A stretch of DNA of 64,000 nt, taken from positions 1 through 64,000 of the forward strand of contig VGRF01000018.1 in NCBI GenBank assembly GCA_016875395.1, in the 5' to 3' direction. The stretch's first letter is position 1. Each line of letters begins with the position of its first letter. Below the pieces are notes generated by a model. That model made no database searches. It was given only the letters and a program-made list of their open reading frames with translations, and was not told the DNA's origin. The position numbers and the translations under genes were made by a program. This document shows positions 8,641 through 16,490 of this stretch, piece by piece. This DNA is from Deltaproteobacteria bacterium. Its GTDB lineage: Bacteria > Myxococcota_A > UBA9160 > UBA6930.

Positions 8641-9311
8641 CCCTCGCGCTCGTGCCGGTGAAGCGGCTCGGCGCCGCGAAGTCGCGGCTGCGCGGCGAGC
8701 TCGGCGCGCAGGCGGACGAGCTCACGCTCGCGATGCTCGCCGACGTGCTCGATGCGCTCGTCGCTTCCCCGCAGCTCGAGCGCGTGTGCGTGGTGACGCC
8801 CGACGCGGCCGTCGCCCAGGTGGCGCGCGCGGCCGGCGCGAACGCGCGCGTGGCCGAGGACGCGGGGCTGAACGAGGGCATCGCGGCGGCGTGCGAAGAG
8901 CTTGCGCGCGAGGACGAAGCGGTGCTCGTGGTATTGGGGGATGTCGCGGGCGCGACGCCGCGCGACTTCGCGGCGCTCTTCGATGCCCTCGCGCAGCTCG
9001 GCCGGCGCGGCGTCGTGCTCGCGCCCTCGCGCGACGGCGGCACCGCGGCGCTGCTGCGCGCGCCGCACTCCGTGATGCGCACGCGCTTCGGAGCGCAGAG
9101 CGCCGCCGCGCACCGTGCGATCGCGAGCGCTGCGGGCGCCGCGTTCCGTGAAGTCGCACGACCCGCGCTCGCGATCGACCTCGATCGCCCGGAGGATCTC
9201 GCCGCGCTGCTCGCGAGCGACAGCGCCGCAGCGCCGCGCACGCGGGCGCTGCTCGCGCGCCTCGGCTACGCAGCCGCGCCGCCCGGGAAGGCCGGGTCAG
9301 ACCCTGAGTAG
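8637..9311 (+). CDS. cofC: 2-phospho-L-lactate / PEP guanylyltransferase (F420 biosynthesis)
   Basis: Activates phospholactate or phosphoenolpyruvate with GTP to supply CofD. 224 aa, GTG start at 8637 overlapping the cofD stop. The nucleotidyltransferase motif VPVKRLGAAKSRLRGEL is at residues about 6-22; VLVVLGDVAGATPRDF and DGGTAALLRAPHS follow as in CofC/FbiD. Whether it uses phospholactate or PEP cannot be read from the sequence. The last residues (PGKAGSDPE) and the stop lie in GGGTCAGACCCTGAGTAG (9294 onward), which looks like half of a repeat element, so the native C-terminus may have been replaced. Confidence 0.88.
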   Translation: MTLALVPVKRLGAAKSRLRGELGAQADELTLAMLADVLDALVASPQLERVCVVTPDAAVAQVARAAGANARVAEDAGLNEGIAAACEELAREDEAVLVVLGDVAGATPRDFAALFDALAQLGRRGVVLAPSRDGGTAALLRAPHSVMRTRFGAQSAAAHRAIASAAGAAFREVARPALAIDLDRPEDLAALLASDSAAAPRTRALLARLGYAAAPPGKAGSDPE

Positions 9312-9337
9312 TTGAGAGCTTGGAGGCCGACTCCACG

Positions 9338-10087
9338 ATGAGCGACGCGATCACCCTCACGCCTCTGCGCGGCCTGCCCGAGATCCGGCCCGGCGACGAT
9401 CTCGCCGCGCTCGTGCACGAGAGCGCGCGGAAGAGCGGCGTCGCTCTTTCGAACGGTGTGCTGTGCGTGTGCCAGAAGATCGTGTCGAAGGCGGAGGGCG
9501 CGTTGGTCGACCTGCGCACGCTCGAGCCGCGGCCCGAGGCGATCGCGATCGCCGCGGAGGACGAGAAGGACCCGCGCCACATCGAGCTGATCCTGCGCGA
9601 GAGCGTGCGCACGGTGCGGCGCGCGAAGTACGTGCTGATCACCGAGACGATTCACGGCTTCGTGTGCGCGAACGCGGGGGTCGACCTCTCGAACGCGCCC
9701 GACGACTTCACCGCGGTGATCCTGCCGCGCGACCCCGACGCCTCCGCGCGCCGCCTCCGCGCGGGCCTCGCCGCGCTCGGCTGCGGGCCGCTCGCGGTGG
9801 TTGTTACGGACACCTTCGGCCGCCCGTGGCGCGAAGGGCTCGTCGACGTTGCGCTCGGCGTCTCCGGCATCGCGCCGCTCGACGACCTGCGCGGCAGCAC
9901 CGATCGCCGCGGCCGCGAGCTGCAGGTGACGATCCCCGCAACCGCGGACGCGCTCGCGGCGGCCGCGGGCCTGTTGATGAAGAAAGCCGACGGCGTGCCC
10001 GCGGTGTGGATCAGCGGCGTGGAGCTACGCGGCGACGGGAGCGCGCGGCAACTGGTGCGCGACTCGAAGCTGGATCTGTTTCGTTAG
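9338..10087 (+). CDS. cofE: Coenzyme F420-0:L-glutamate ligase
   Basis: Adds glutamate residues to F420-0 with GTP, forming polyglutamylated F420. 249 aa: a stand-alone CofE domain lacking the C-terminal FMN domain present in actinobacterial FbiB. Visible motifs are CVCQKIVSKAEGALVDL (about 42-58), ETIHGFVCANAGVD, VVTDTFGRPWREGLVDVALG and LLMKKADGVPAVWI. ATG 9338 was chosen because GGAGG at 9322-9326 precedes it; an in-frame TTG at 9320 lies within that region. It completes cofD-cofC-cofE. FO synthase (cofG/cofH or fbiC) is not in the window. Confidence 0.93.
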   Translation: MSDAITLTPLRGLPEIRPGDDLAALVHESARKSGVALSNGVLCVCQKIVSKAEGALVDLRTLEPRPEAIAIAAEDEKDPRHIELILRESVRTVRRAKYVLITETIHGFVCANAGVDLSNAPDDFTAVILPRDPDASARRLRAGLAALGCGPLAVVVTDTFGRPWREGLVDVALGVSGIAPLDDLRGSTDRRGRELQVTIPATADALAAAAGLLMKKADGVPAVWISGVELRGDGSARQLVRDSKLDLFR

Positions 10088-10614
10088 CGCCGCCGCCGAG
10101 CACCGCGCTTCTTCCACCACGCGTCGATCGCTTGCTCTCGCGTCGCACCGGGGTTTGCAGCGAAGAACTCGCGGGTGTGGCGGTTGTACTCGAACTGTTC
10201 GCCGATCTCGGGCGCGGGCGCAGTCAGGCTCGACTCGTAGTGCGCGAGCGCCTCGGCGAGCGTTCGGCCCGCTCCGTCGTGGATGAAGTCGCGCAGCGCG
10301 GCGTTGAAGCGAAAGCTGGCGCCGGTGTGCTCGCGGAAGAACTCGCGGAGCGCCTGTGAACAGCGCCAGCCCTCTCCGATCCTCGAGCTGAGCGTGAAAC
10401 GCTCCGGCATCGGGGCGACCGCACGGCGACCGCGCGGCGCTTGGGATCGCGCGCGGCCGCCCAGCTGCGCGGCAATCTGCTCGGTCAGCGTTAGCTTCGA
10501 GCCAGCCGTGCGCAGTCCGGCAGCGCGGCAATACGCGATCAGCTCGCTCTTGAGCCAGTACCAGCGCCGAAACTCTGCGGCCGAGAGCCCGGACGTCAGC
10601 GGCGGCCTCTTCAT
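10084..10614 (-). CDS. SAP-like / DUF6434 domain protein
   Basis: 176 aa, convergent with cofE and overlapping its last bases (stop 10084-10086). The N-terminal part, SAAEFRRWYWLKSELIAYCR through LTLTEQIAAQLGG (about 11-52), looks like a SAP-type DNA-binding helix-extension-helix. The C-terminal block FEYNRHTREFFAANPGATRE (about 142-161) with DAWWKKRG matches my memory of DUF6434. A basic linker rich in Arg lies between, and the tail is RGARRRR. A nucleic-acid-binding role is inferred only. It is unrelated in strand or pathway to the flanking F420 genes. Confidence 0.75.
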   Translation of the reverse strand: MKRPPLTSGLSAAEFRRWYWLKSELIAYCRAAGLRTAGSKLTLTEQIAAQLGGRARSQAPRGRRAVAPMPERFTLSSRIGEGWRCSQALREFFREHTGASFRFNAALRDFIHDGAGRTLAEALAHYESSLTAPAPEIGEQFEYNRHTREFFAANPGATREQAIDAWWKKRGARRRR

Positions 10615-10717
10615 CTCGCGAAGCTAGGCCGTGTTCTGACCGGCCGCGCCGTGTCGCCATCGGCTGCGGGAGACCGGCCGCCTCGCGTAGGCTCGCGGCC
10701 AACCCGGAGTCACGCCC

Positions 10718-11953
10718 TTGCCCAATCCGCCGCTGCGCTTCGGCGCGTTCATCGCGCCCTTCCATCCCGACGACGAGAGCCCGACCGAGCAGATCCATCG
10801 CGATCTCGCGCTCGTCCAGCACATGGACGCGCTCGGCTACGACGAGGCGTGGATCGGCGAGCACCACTCGGGCTCGTACGAAATCATCGGCTCGCCGGAG
10901 ATCCTCATCGCGCACGCTGCGGCGATCACGCAGCGTATCCGCCTCGGCACGGGCGTGACTTCGCTCTCGTACCACCACCCGCTGCTCGTCGCCGACCGCA
11001 TGCTGCAGCTCGATCACCAGACGCGCGGGCGCGTGATGCTGGGGATGGGGCCCGGGCAGCTGCCGAGCGACGCGTTCATGCTCGGCGTCGACGTCGCGAC
11101 GCAGCGGCGGCGCATGAACGAAGCGATCGAGGTGATCTGCGCGCTCTTCCGCGGCGAGACGGTGACGCGCAAGAGCGACTGGTTCGAGCTGAACGAGGGC
11201 AGGCTCCAGCTGCCGAACTTCTCGTACCCGCACCTCGAGCTCGCCGTCGCGAGCGCGATCTCGCCGAGCGGCGCGCGCGCGGCGGGGCAGAACGGGATCG
11301 GCCTGCTGTCGGTCGCGGCCAGCACGACCGAGGGCTTCGAGCAGCTGCCGAAGCACTGGGACGTGTGCGAGGAGAAGGCACGCGAGCACGGCAAGAGCGT
11401 TTCCCGTAACAACTGGCGCCTGGTCGCCCCGATGCACATCGCCGAGACGCGCGCGCAGGCCGAGGCCGACATGGCGCACGGGACGCTGCGGCTGCTGCGG
11501 TACACGACCAAGCTCGGCGGCATCGAGCCCGAGTACGCGCGCTCGCACGACGCCGCGCTCGATTCGTGGGTGAACAAAGGCATCGCCACGTTCGGGAAGC
11601 TCACGCTCGGTACGCCCGACGACGCCATCGCCGCGATCGAAGCGGTGCGCGAGCACAGCGGAGGCTTCGGCTGCTTCTTGTTACTGGCGCACAACTGCGC
11701 GAACTGGGAAGCCACGAGGCGCAGCTACGAGCTGATCGCGCGCCACGTGATGCCCGCGGTGAATCGCGCCAACGCTCCGCGTCACGCGAGCATCGACTGG
11801 GCGAGCGCGAACGCACCTCGCTTCATCGGCGCGATGGTCGGCGCGATCGGGACCGCGATCGCGCAGCACGAGCAGGAGCGCAGCGAGCGCGGCGGCAAGG
11901 GCACCGCGTGGGGAGCGGGCGCGGGCAGCTTCATTCCCGATGGGAAGAACTAG
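10718..11953 (+). CDS. LLM-class flavin/F420-dependent oxidoreductase
   Basis: Luciferase-like monooxygenase or reductase using FMN or F420. 411 aa; TTG start at 10718 preceded by GGAG (about 10705-10708). TIM-barrel motifs: RFGAFIAPFHPDDESPTEQI at the N-terminus, GYDEAWIGEHHSGSYEIIGS (about 41-60), RIRLGTGVTSLSYHHPLLVA and QLDHQTRGRVMLGMGPG. The bulk of the family uses FMNH2, but this one lies directly after three F420 biosynthesis genes and before a deazaflavin-dependent reductase, so F420 use is a reasonable inference. The substrate is unknown. Confidence 0.88.
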   Translation: MPNPPLRFGAFIAPFHPDDESPTEQIHRDLALVQHMDALGYDEAWIGEHHSGSYEIIGSPEILIAHAAAITQRIRLGTGVTSLSYHHPLLVADRMLQLDHQTRGRVMLGMGPGQLPSDAFMLGVDVATQRRRMNEAIEVICALFRGETVTRKSDWFELNEGRLQLPNFSYPHLELAVASAISPSGARAAGQNGIGLLSVAASTTEGFEQLPKHWDVCEEKAREHGKSVSRNNWRLVAPMHIAETRAQAEADMAHGTLRLLRYTTKLGGIEPEYARSHDAALDSWVNKGIATFGKLTLGTPDDAIAAIEAVREHSGGFGCFLLLAHNCANWEATRRSYELIARHVMPAVNRANAPRHASIDWASANAPRFIGAMVGAIGTAIAQHEQERSERGGKGTAWGAGAGSFIPDGKN

Positions 11954-11964
11954 GAGGACTGCAG

Positions 11965-12399
11965 ATGGCCGAGTACATCCCGCCCACGCTCGAGTGGGTT
12001 CGCAAGCAGGTCGAGCTCTACGAGGGCAGCGGCGGCACGAAGGGCACGACGCTGCTCGATACGGGCATGCCCTGCATCATCGTGACGCACCGCGGGAACA
12101 AGACAGGGGGCATCCGCAAGATCCCGCTGATGCGCGTGAAGGTGGGTGCGGGTTACGTGCTGGTCGGCTCGATGGGCGGGCAACCGAAGAATCCGGTGTG
12201 GGTCTACAACCTGCGGGCGGACCCGAACGTCGAGATCCGCGACGCCACGGTCGTGACGAAGATGCGCGCGCGCGAAGTCACCGACGAGGCGGAGCGCTCG
12301 CGGTTGTGGACCGCGAGCGTCGCGGCGTATCCGCCGTACGCGGAGTATCAGGCGCGCACCACGCGCAAGATTCCCGTGTTCCTCGCGGAGCCGAGCTAG
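11965..12399 (+). CDS. Nitroreductase-family deazaflavin-dependent oxidoreductase (DDN-like)
   Basis: 144 aa with the split-barrel deazaflavin-dependent fold: TTLLDTGMPCIIVTHRGNKT (about 28-47), GGIRKIPLMRVKVGAGYVLV and QPKNPVWVYNLRADPNVEIR. The HRGxKTGxxRxxPL block is typical of F420H2-dependent quinone or nitro reductases of the mycobacterial Ddn family. AGGAGG at 11952-11957 precedes the ATG at 11965, and it follows the LLM gene by 11 bases, so both should be co-expressed. Together with cofDCE this makes a biosynthesis-plus-user block. Substrate unknown. Confidence 0.88.
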   Translation: MAEYIPPTLEWVRKQVELYEGSGGTKGTTLLDTGMPCIIVTHRGNKTGGIRKIPLMRVKVGAGYVLVGSMGGQPKNPVWVYNLRADPNVEIRDATVVTKMRAREVTDEAERSRLWTASVAAYPPYAEYQARTTRKIPVFLAEPS

Positions 12400-12452
12400 G
12401 CGCGGGTGATGGCTGCGCCGAGGTGAGTCCCGAGCGCGGAAGCGCGTGGAGA

Positions 12453-12554
12453 TCACCCTCGCCCGCGTGCGCCGCGCGCTCGCTCGAGCCAGTCGAAGCA
12501 CGGCTGCGAGGGAAGCACGACGCCGTCCAGGTCGAAGGCGACGCAGCGAATCAC
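12453..12554 (-). pseudogene. Truncated HAD-like hydrolase start
   Basis: A GTG at 12554 overlaps the engB stop (GTGA) and begins VIRCVAFDLDGVVLPSQPCF followed by DWLERARGARGRG, then TGA after 33 codons. DLDGV is HAD motif I and the following residues fit the family, but no other HAD motif follows before the convergent reductase gene. This is best read as the surviving 5' end of a HAD gene once coupled to engB. A functional 33-aa peptide is possible but unlikely. Confidence 0.5.
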
Positions 12555-13162
12555 GGGGCGCCCTCGCCGCGCGCCACCAGCGCATCGATCTCGCTCCAGA
12601 GCGCGTCCACGCCCAGCCCCGTGTGCGCGCTGGTCAGCACGAACGCCTCGCGCGGGATGCCGAGCTCCTTCGTGATCGCGCGCAGGCGCATGTCGCGCTC
12701 CGAAGCGTTCAGCTTGTCGATCTTCGTGACGACGAGCCGCACGGGGATCGCGCGCTCCGCGAGCCACGGCAGAAAGTCGCGCTCGTCGTCGCCCGGATCG
12801 CGGCGCGCGTCCAGCAACAACAGCACCGCGCGGAGCGGCCCGCGGCCGTCGAGATAGCCCTCGATCAGCTTCTGCCACTCGGCGCGCTCTTTGCGTGCGA
12901 CGCGCGCCCAGCCGTACCCGGGTAGGTCGACGAAGAGCACCGGCGCGCGCTCGCGGCGCTCGATGCGGAAGAAGTTCACGAGGCGAGTCTTCCCGGGCGT
13001 CGCGCTCGTGCGCGCGAGCGCGCGCCGCTGCGCGAGCTTGTTCAGCAGCGACGACTTACCCACGTTCGAGCGCCCCACGAACGCGACCTCGGGCAGCCCC
13101 TCGCCAGGAAAGCCCGCGCGGCTCGCGGCGGACGTGACGAACTCGGCGCGCAGGATCTGCAT
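12551..13162 (-). CDS. engB: Ribosome biogenesis GTP-binding protein EngB (YihA/YsxC)
   Basis: Essential GTPase for large ribosomal subunit assembly. 203 aa starting MQILRAEFVTSAASRAGFPG, matching the family N-terminus, so ATG 13162 was preferred to the ATG at 13177. G1 GRSNVGKSSLLNKL (about 30-43), switch RTSATPGKTRLVNFF, G3 FVDLPGYGWARV, G4 VTKIDKLN and G5 TSAHTGLG are all present. The gene is followed by the HAD fragment and preceded by a hairpin repeat (13260-13319), divergent from the CobW gene. Confidence 0.95.
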   Translation of the reverse strand: MQILRAEFVTSAASRAGFPGEGLPEVAFVGRSNVGKSSLLNKLAQRRALARTSATPGKTRLVNFFRIERRERAPVLFVDLPGYGWARVARKERAEWQKLIEGYLDGRGPLRAVLLLLDARRDPGDDERDFLPWLAERAIPVRLVVTKIDKLNASERDMRLRAITKELGIPREAFVLTSAHTGLGVDALWSEIDALVARGEGAP

Positions 13163-13259
13163 GAGGGCGCGCAGCATAGGCGTGGCGCACGAGCCGGGGC
13201 GCGGGCGCGGGCGAACGAGGGGCGGTCGGAGCGGGGGGGTCGAACGGGGACGTCGAACC

Positions 13260-13319
13260 GGGGACGCTCCGCAAGAAAGTAAAGCGAGAGTTTCTTTACT
13301 TGCTTGCGGAACGTCCCCG
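13260..13319. repeat. Dispersed hairpin repeat, GGGGACGTTCCGC family, copy 2
   Basis: Left arm begins GGGGACGCTCCGCAAGAAAG, right arm ends TTGCGGAACGTCCCC. The left arm carries GACGCTCC rather than GACGTTCC, giving one G-T type mismatch. It occupies the gap between the divergent engB and CobW genes. Confidence 0.88.
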
Positions 13320-13399
13320 ATCGCGCGTCCCGATCCGGGGCACCGCGATCCGCCCGCAGCGACGCCGTTACACTGCCGCGCCTTCGAGGGGTGGCGCGC

Positions 13400-14761
13400 A
13401 TGGCGGTTCCGGTTCACATCGTCGCGGGGTTCTTGGGCACGGGGAAGACGACCGCGATTCGCCACCAGCTCTCGTCGCGCACGCACGAGAAGGTCGCCGT
13501 CATCGTCAACGACTTCGGCGATGCGGGGCTCGACGAAGCGGTGCTCGCGGGCGAGCAGTCGTTCGCGATCCGCAACATCCCCGGCGGCTGCGTGTGCTGC
13601 ACCGCGCCCGAGGGTTTCGTCGACGCGCTCGGCGCCGTGCTCGCCGAGCAGCCCGATCGCCTGATCATCGAGCCCACCGGCCTGGCGCGACCGCAGGACA
13701 TCGTCGACACGATCCGCCGCTCGCCGCACAAGGACGCGCTCGCGCTCGGCCCGCTCGTCGTGCTCGTCGATCCTGCGAGGCTCGGCGCGAAGTCGCACGA
13801 CGAGGCCGAGCTGATCGCGCTGCAGGCGGGCATCGCGGACGTGCTCGTCGCGAATCGCACGGACCTCGCGAGCCCCGACGCGCTCGCGAAGTTCGACGCG
13901 CTGGCCGACTCGCTCTGGCCGCGCCCGCTCTCGGTGCACAAGACCACGCGCGGCAAGCTCCCGACCGAGGCGTTCGAGTGGCCCGCGAACGAAGGCGCGC
14001 GCCTGCCGCGCGCGGGCAAGCACGCGCACGATCACGACCACGCGCACTCGCACGCGTCCACTTCCGCGCACACGGTGCGCTCGTTCCGCTGGTCGCCCGA
14101 CACGGTGTTCTCGCGCGAGCGCATCTCGCGCGCGGCGCTGCGCGCGAGCGAAGGGCTCGCCGGTGCGAAGCTCGCGCGCTGGAAGGGCATCTTCCGAACC
14201 GACGAAGGCGTGGTGTTGCTAGAGGTCGCGGGCGGACAGATGCACGAGGAGCGCAGCCCCTTCCGCCGCGACTCGCGCCTCGACGTCATCCTCGAAGGCG
14301 GCGGCGAGGACGCGTTCGCGCGCATCGGGAGCTGGCTCGCGGGCGCCGTGCTCAGCGACAGCGACCTCGCGGCGCGCGCGACGCGCGTCGAGCTGGTGTT
14401 CCCGAACGGGCGCACGCGCTTCGTCACGCGCGACGAGCTGTTGGGGCTGCCCGGCGGCGTCGACGACGTCGCCGCGCTCGTGCCGAAGCGCAGCGGCGCG
14501 GCGGCTCGCGTGTCGGCGCTGCTCGCGGCGCACAAGGCGCCCGAGGAAGGCAGCGCCGTGGTGTGCGCAGCCGACGGCTTCGCGAGCGAGCCGGTGCCCC
14601 TCGCCGCGCTGCGCGAGGGCCTGCTCGTGCACAGCGTGAACGGCGAGCCGCTCGATGCGAAGCAAGGCGGCCCCTACCGGCTGCTGATTCCCGAAGGCGT
14701 GCCCGGTGCGCCGAGCGCGTGCGCGAACGTGAAGGGCGTCGTGCGGATCGTGCTGAAGTGA
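13400..14761 (+). CDS. CobW/G3E-family metal chaperone GTPase with C-terminal molybdopterin-domain-like tail
   Basis: 453 aa. Walker A GFLGTGKTT (residues 10-18), the GGCVCC metal site (about 61-66), Walker B-like LIIEPTGLARPQDIVD and NRTD guanine-recognition motif place it in the G3E zinc/cobalt chaperone family. A His/Asp-rich linker (HAHDHDHAHSHAS, about 207-219) precedes the CobW C-terminal domain. The last ~80 residues (VVCAADGFASEPVPLAALRE and VNGEPLDAKQGGPYRLLIP) resemble part of an oxidoreductase molybdopterin-binding domain, an unusual fusion. ATG 13400 starts the GTPase domain directly. It may serve zinc handling, but there is no metalloprotein client next door. Confidence 0.85.
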   Translation: MAVPVHIVAGFLGTGKTTAIRHQLSSRTHEKVAVIVNDFGDAGLDEAVLAGEQSFAIRNIPGGCVCCTAPEGFVDALGAVLAEQPDRLIIEPTGLARPQDIVDTIRRSPHKDALALGPLVVLVDPARLGAKSHDEAELIALQAGIADVLVANRTDLASPDALAKFDALADSLWPRPLSVHKTTRGKLPTEAFEWPANEGARLPRAGKHAHDHDHAHSHASTSAHTVRSFRWSPDTVFSRERISRAALRASEGLAGAKLARWKGIFRTDEGVVLLEVAGGQMHEERSPFRRDSRLDVILEGGGEDAFARIGSWLAGAVLSDSDLAARATRVELVFPNGRTRFVTRDELLGLPGGVDDVAALVPKRSGAAARVSALLAAHKAPEEGSAVVCAADGFASEPVPLAALREGLLVHSVNGEPLDAKQGGPYRLLIPEGVPGAPSACANVKGVVRIVLK

Positions 14762-14771
14762 TCCGCGCGCG

Positions 14772-16478
14772 ATGACCGTGATCACGCGCTTCGCGCCCTC
14801 GCCCACCGGGCACCTGCACGTTGGCGGCGCGCGCACCGCGCTGTTCAACTGGGCGCTCGCGCAAAGGCTCGGCGGGCACTTCTTGTTACGGATCGAAGAC
14901 ACGGACCAGGCGCGCAACTCGCACGAGGCGGTGCGCGGCATCCTCGACGACCTCGCGTGGCTCGGCATCCAGTGGCACGAGGGTCCCGTGCACGCCGGCA
15001 TCGGCGGCGACCCGCGCGGCGTCGGCCCGTTCTTCCAGAGCGAGCGCCTCGCGCGGTACGACGCCGCGATCGAAGAGCTCGTCGCGAAGGACCTCGCCTA
15101 CCCCGCCTTCGATACGACCGAGGAGCTCGACGCGCTGCGCAGAGTCGCGAGCGCCGAGAAGCGCGCGTTCCGCTACGTGCGCAGCGCGGCTTGGAAGCGC
15201 GACGCCGCGCTCGCGCGCATGCAGCGCGAGCCGCACGTGATCCGCCTGCGCGCGCCCGACGAGACGATCGTGGTGAGCGACCAGATCCTCGGCGACGTGT
15301 CGTTCGGGCCCGAGCAGATCGACGACTTCGTGCTGCGCAAGCGCGACGGCTTCCCCACCTATCACCTCGCGGTCGTGGTCGACGACGAGGCGATGGCGGT
15401 CACGCACGTGCTGCGCGGGCCAGAGCACCTCAACAACACGCCGAAGCACATCGCGCTGCAGCGCGCGCTCGGATACGCGACACCGATCTACGCGCACATC
15501 CCGTCGATCCAGAACGCCGACGGCTCGAAGATGAGCAAGCGCGACAAGGACAAGGCGGCGCGCACCCTCGCGCAGCAGGCATTCGCGGCGGACGCGGCGC
15601 AGCGCGCGCGCGCGGAGAGCGCGGTCGCCGCGACGCGGCTCGCCGCGTGGCTCGCGGACACGAAGTCGCAGCTCGAGACGAGCGAGGTGGACGCGCTCGA
15701 GCGCGCGCTCGGACTCGATCTCCCGAGCGTCTCGGTCGAGGACTTTCGCCACGCGGGCTATTTGCCCGAAACCGTGGTGAACTACATCGCGTTGTTGGGC
15801 TGGAACCCCGGCGAGAAGCTCGCCGACGGCCGCGATCGCGAGCGCTTCACGCTGGCGGAGATCGCGGAGAAGTTCTCGCTCGAACGCGTGGGCCGCGGCG
15901 CCGCGAAGTTCGATCGCGCGAAGCTGCTCGCCTTCTCGCAGGAGCAGCTCGCGGCGCTCCCAGACGCCGAGTGGCTCGCGCGCTGGCGCGCGTGGTGCGA
16001 GCGCTATCGCGAGCACGTCGGCCGATCCGGCGCCGATCCGCAGCGCGTGCTCGCCGATCCTCGGCGTGCCCTCGTGTTCGCGGCGTCGATGAAGACGCGC
16101 TGCGCGACGCTCGCCGCCGCCAGCGCCGCGAACGGTCCCGGCCGCTTCGCGCTCGTGGCGGACGACGCGTTCGCGTACGACGAGAAGGCCGTCGCGAAGT
16201 GGCTCGCCAAGGGCGAGCCGAGCGGGCACACCGTGCTGCGCGACGCGCGCGGCGCACTCGACGCGATCGCCGCGTTCGAGCCCGCCGCGATCGAGGCCGC
16301 GGTCGCGAGCTTCTGCGAAGCGCGCGGCCTCGGCATGGGCAAAGTCGCGCAGCCGCTGCGCGTCGCCCTGACCGGCACTGCCGCGAGCCCGCCGCTCGGC
16401 GAGACGCTCGCCGTGCTCGGGCGCGAGTCCGTGCTCGGGCGCATCGACCGCTGTCTCCGCGAAACCGTCGCGCCCTAA
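14772..16478 (+). CDS. gltX: Glutamyl-tRNA synthetase
   Basis: Charges tRNA-Glu. 568 aa, longer than the usual 470-500. HIGH-type motif SPTGHLHVGGARTALFNW (about 9-26), LRIEDTDQARNS, LRGPEHLNNTPKHIALQRAL and KMSKR (about 253-257) are intact. Instead of the usual short step from KMSKR to the GYLPE block, about 70 residues separate them (DKDKAARTLAQQAFAADAAQ onward; GYLPETVVNYIALLGWNPG near 328), an Ala-rich insertion that explains most of the extra length. ATG 14772 is 10 bases after the CobW stop, so the two may be co-transcribed. Confidence 0.95.
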   Translation: MTVITRFAPSPTGHLHVGGARTALFNWALAQRLGGHFLLRIEDTDQARNSHEAVRGILDDLAWLGIQWHEGPVHAGIGGDPRGVGPFFQSERLARYDAAIEELVAKDLAYPAFDTTEELDALRRVASAEKRAFRYVRSAAWKRDAALARMQREPHVIRLRAPDETIVVSDQILGDVSFGPEQIDDFVLRKRDGFPTYHLAVVVDDEAMAVTHVLRGPEHLNNTPKHIALQRALGYATPIYAHIPSIQNADGSKMSKRDKDKAARTLAQQAFAADAAQRARAESAVAATRLAAWLADTKSQLETSEVDALERALGLDLPSVSVEDFRHAGYLPETVVNYIALLGWNPGEKLADGRDRERFTLAEIAEKFSLERVGRGAAKFDRAKLLAFSQEQLAALPDAEWLARWRAWCERYREHVGRSGADPQRVLADPRRALVFAASMKTRCATLAAASAANGPGRFALVADDAFAYDEKAVAKWLAKGEPSGHTVLRDARGALDAIAAFEPAAIEAAVASFCEARGLGMGKVAQPLRVALTGTAASPPLGETLAVLGRESVLGRIDRCLRETVAP

Positions 16479-16490
16479 CAAGGAGCTCCC

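Noticed and set aside
9320-9337. Upstream TTG start for cofE.
   Set aside because: The ribosome site GGAGG (9322-9326) lies inside this stretch and fits the ATG at 9338.
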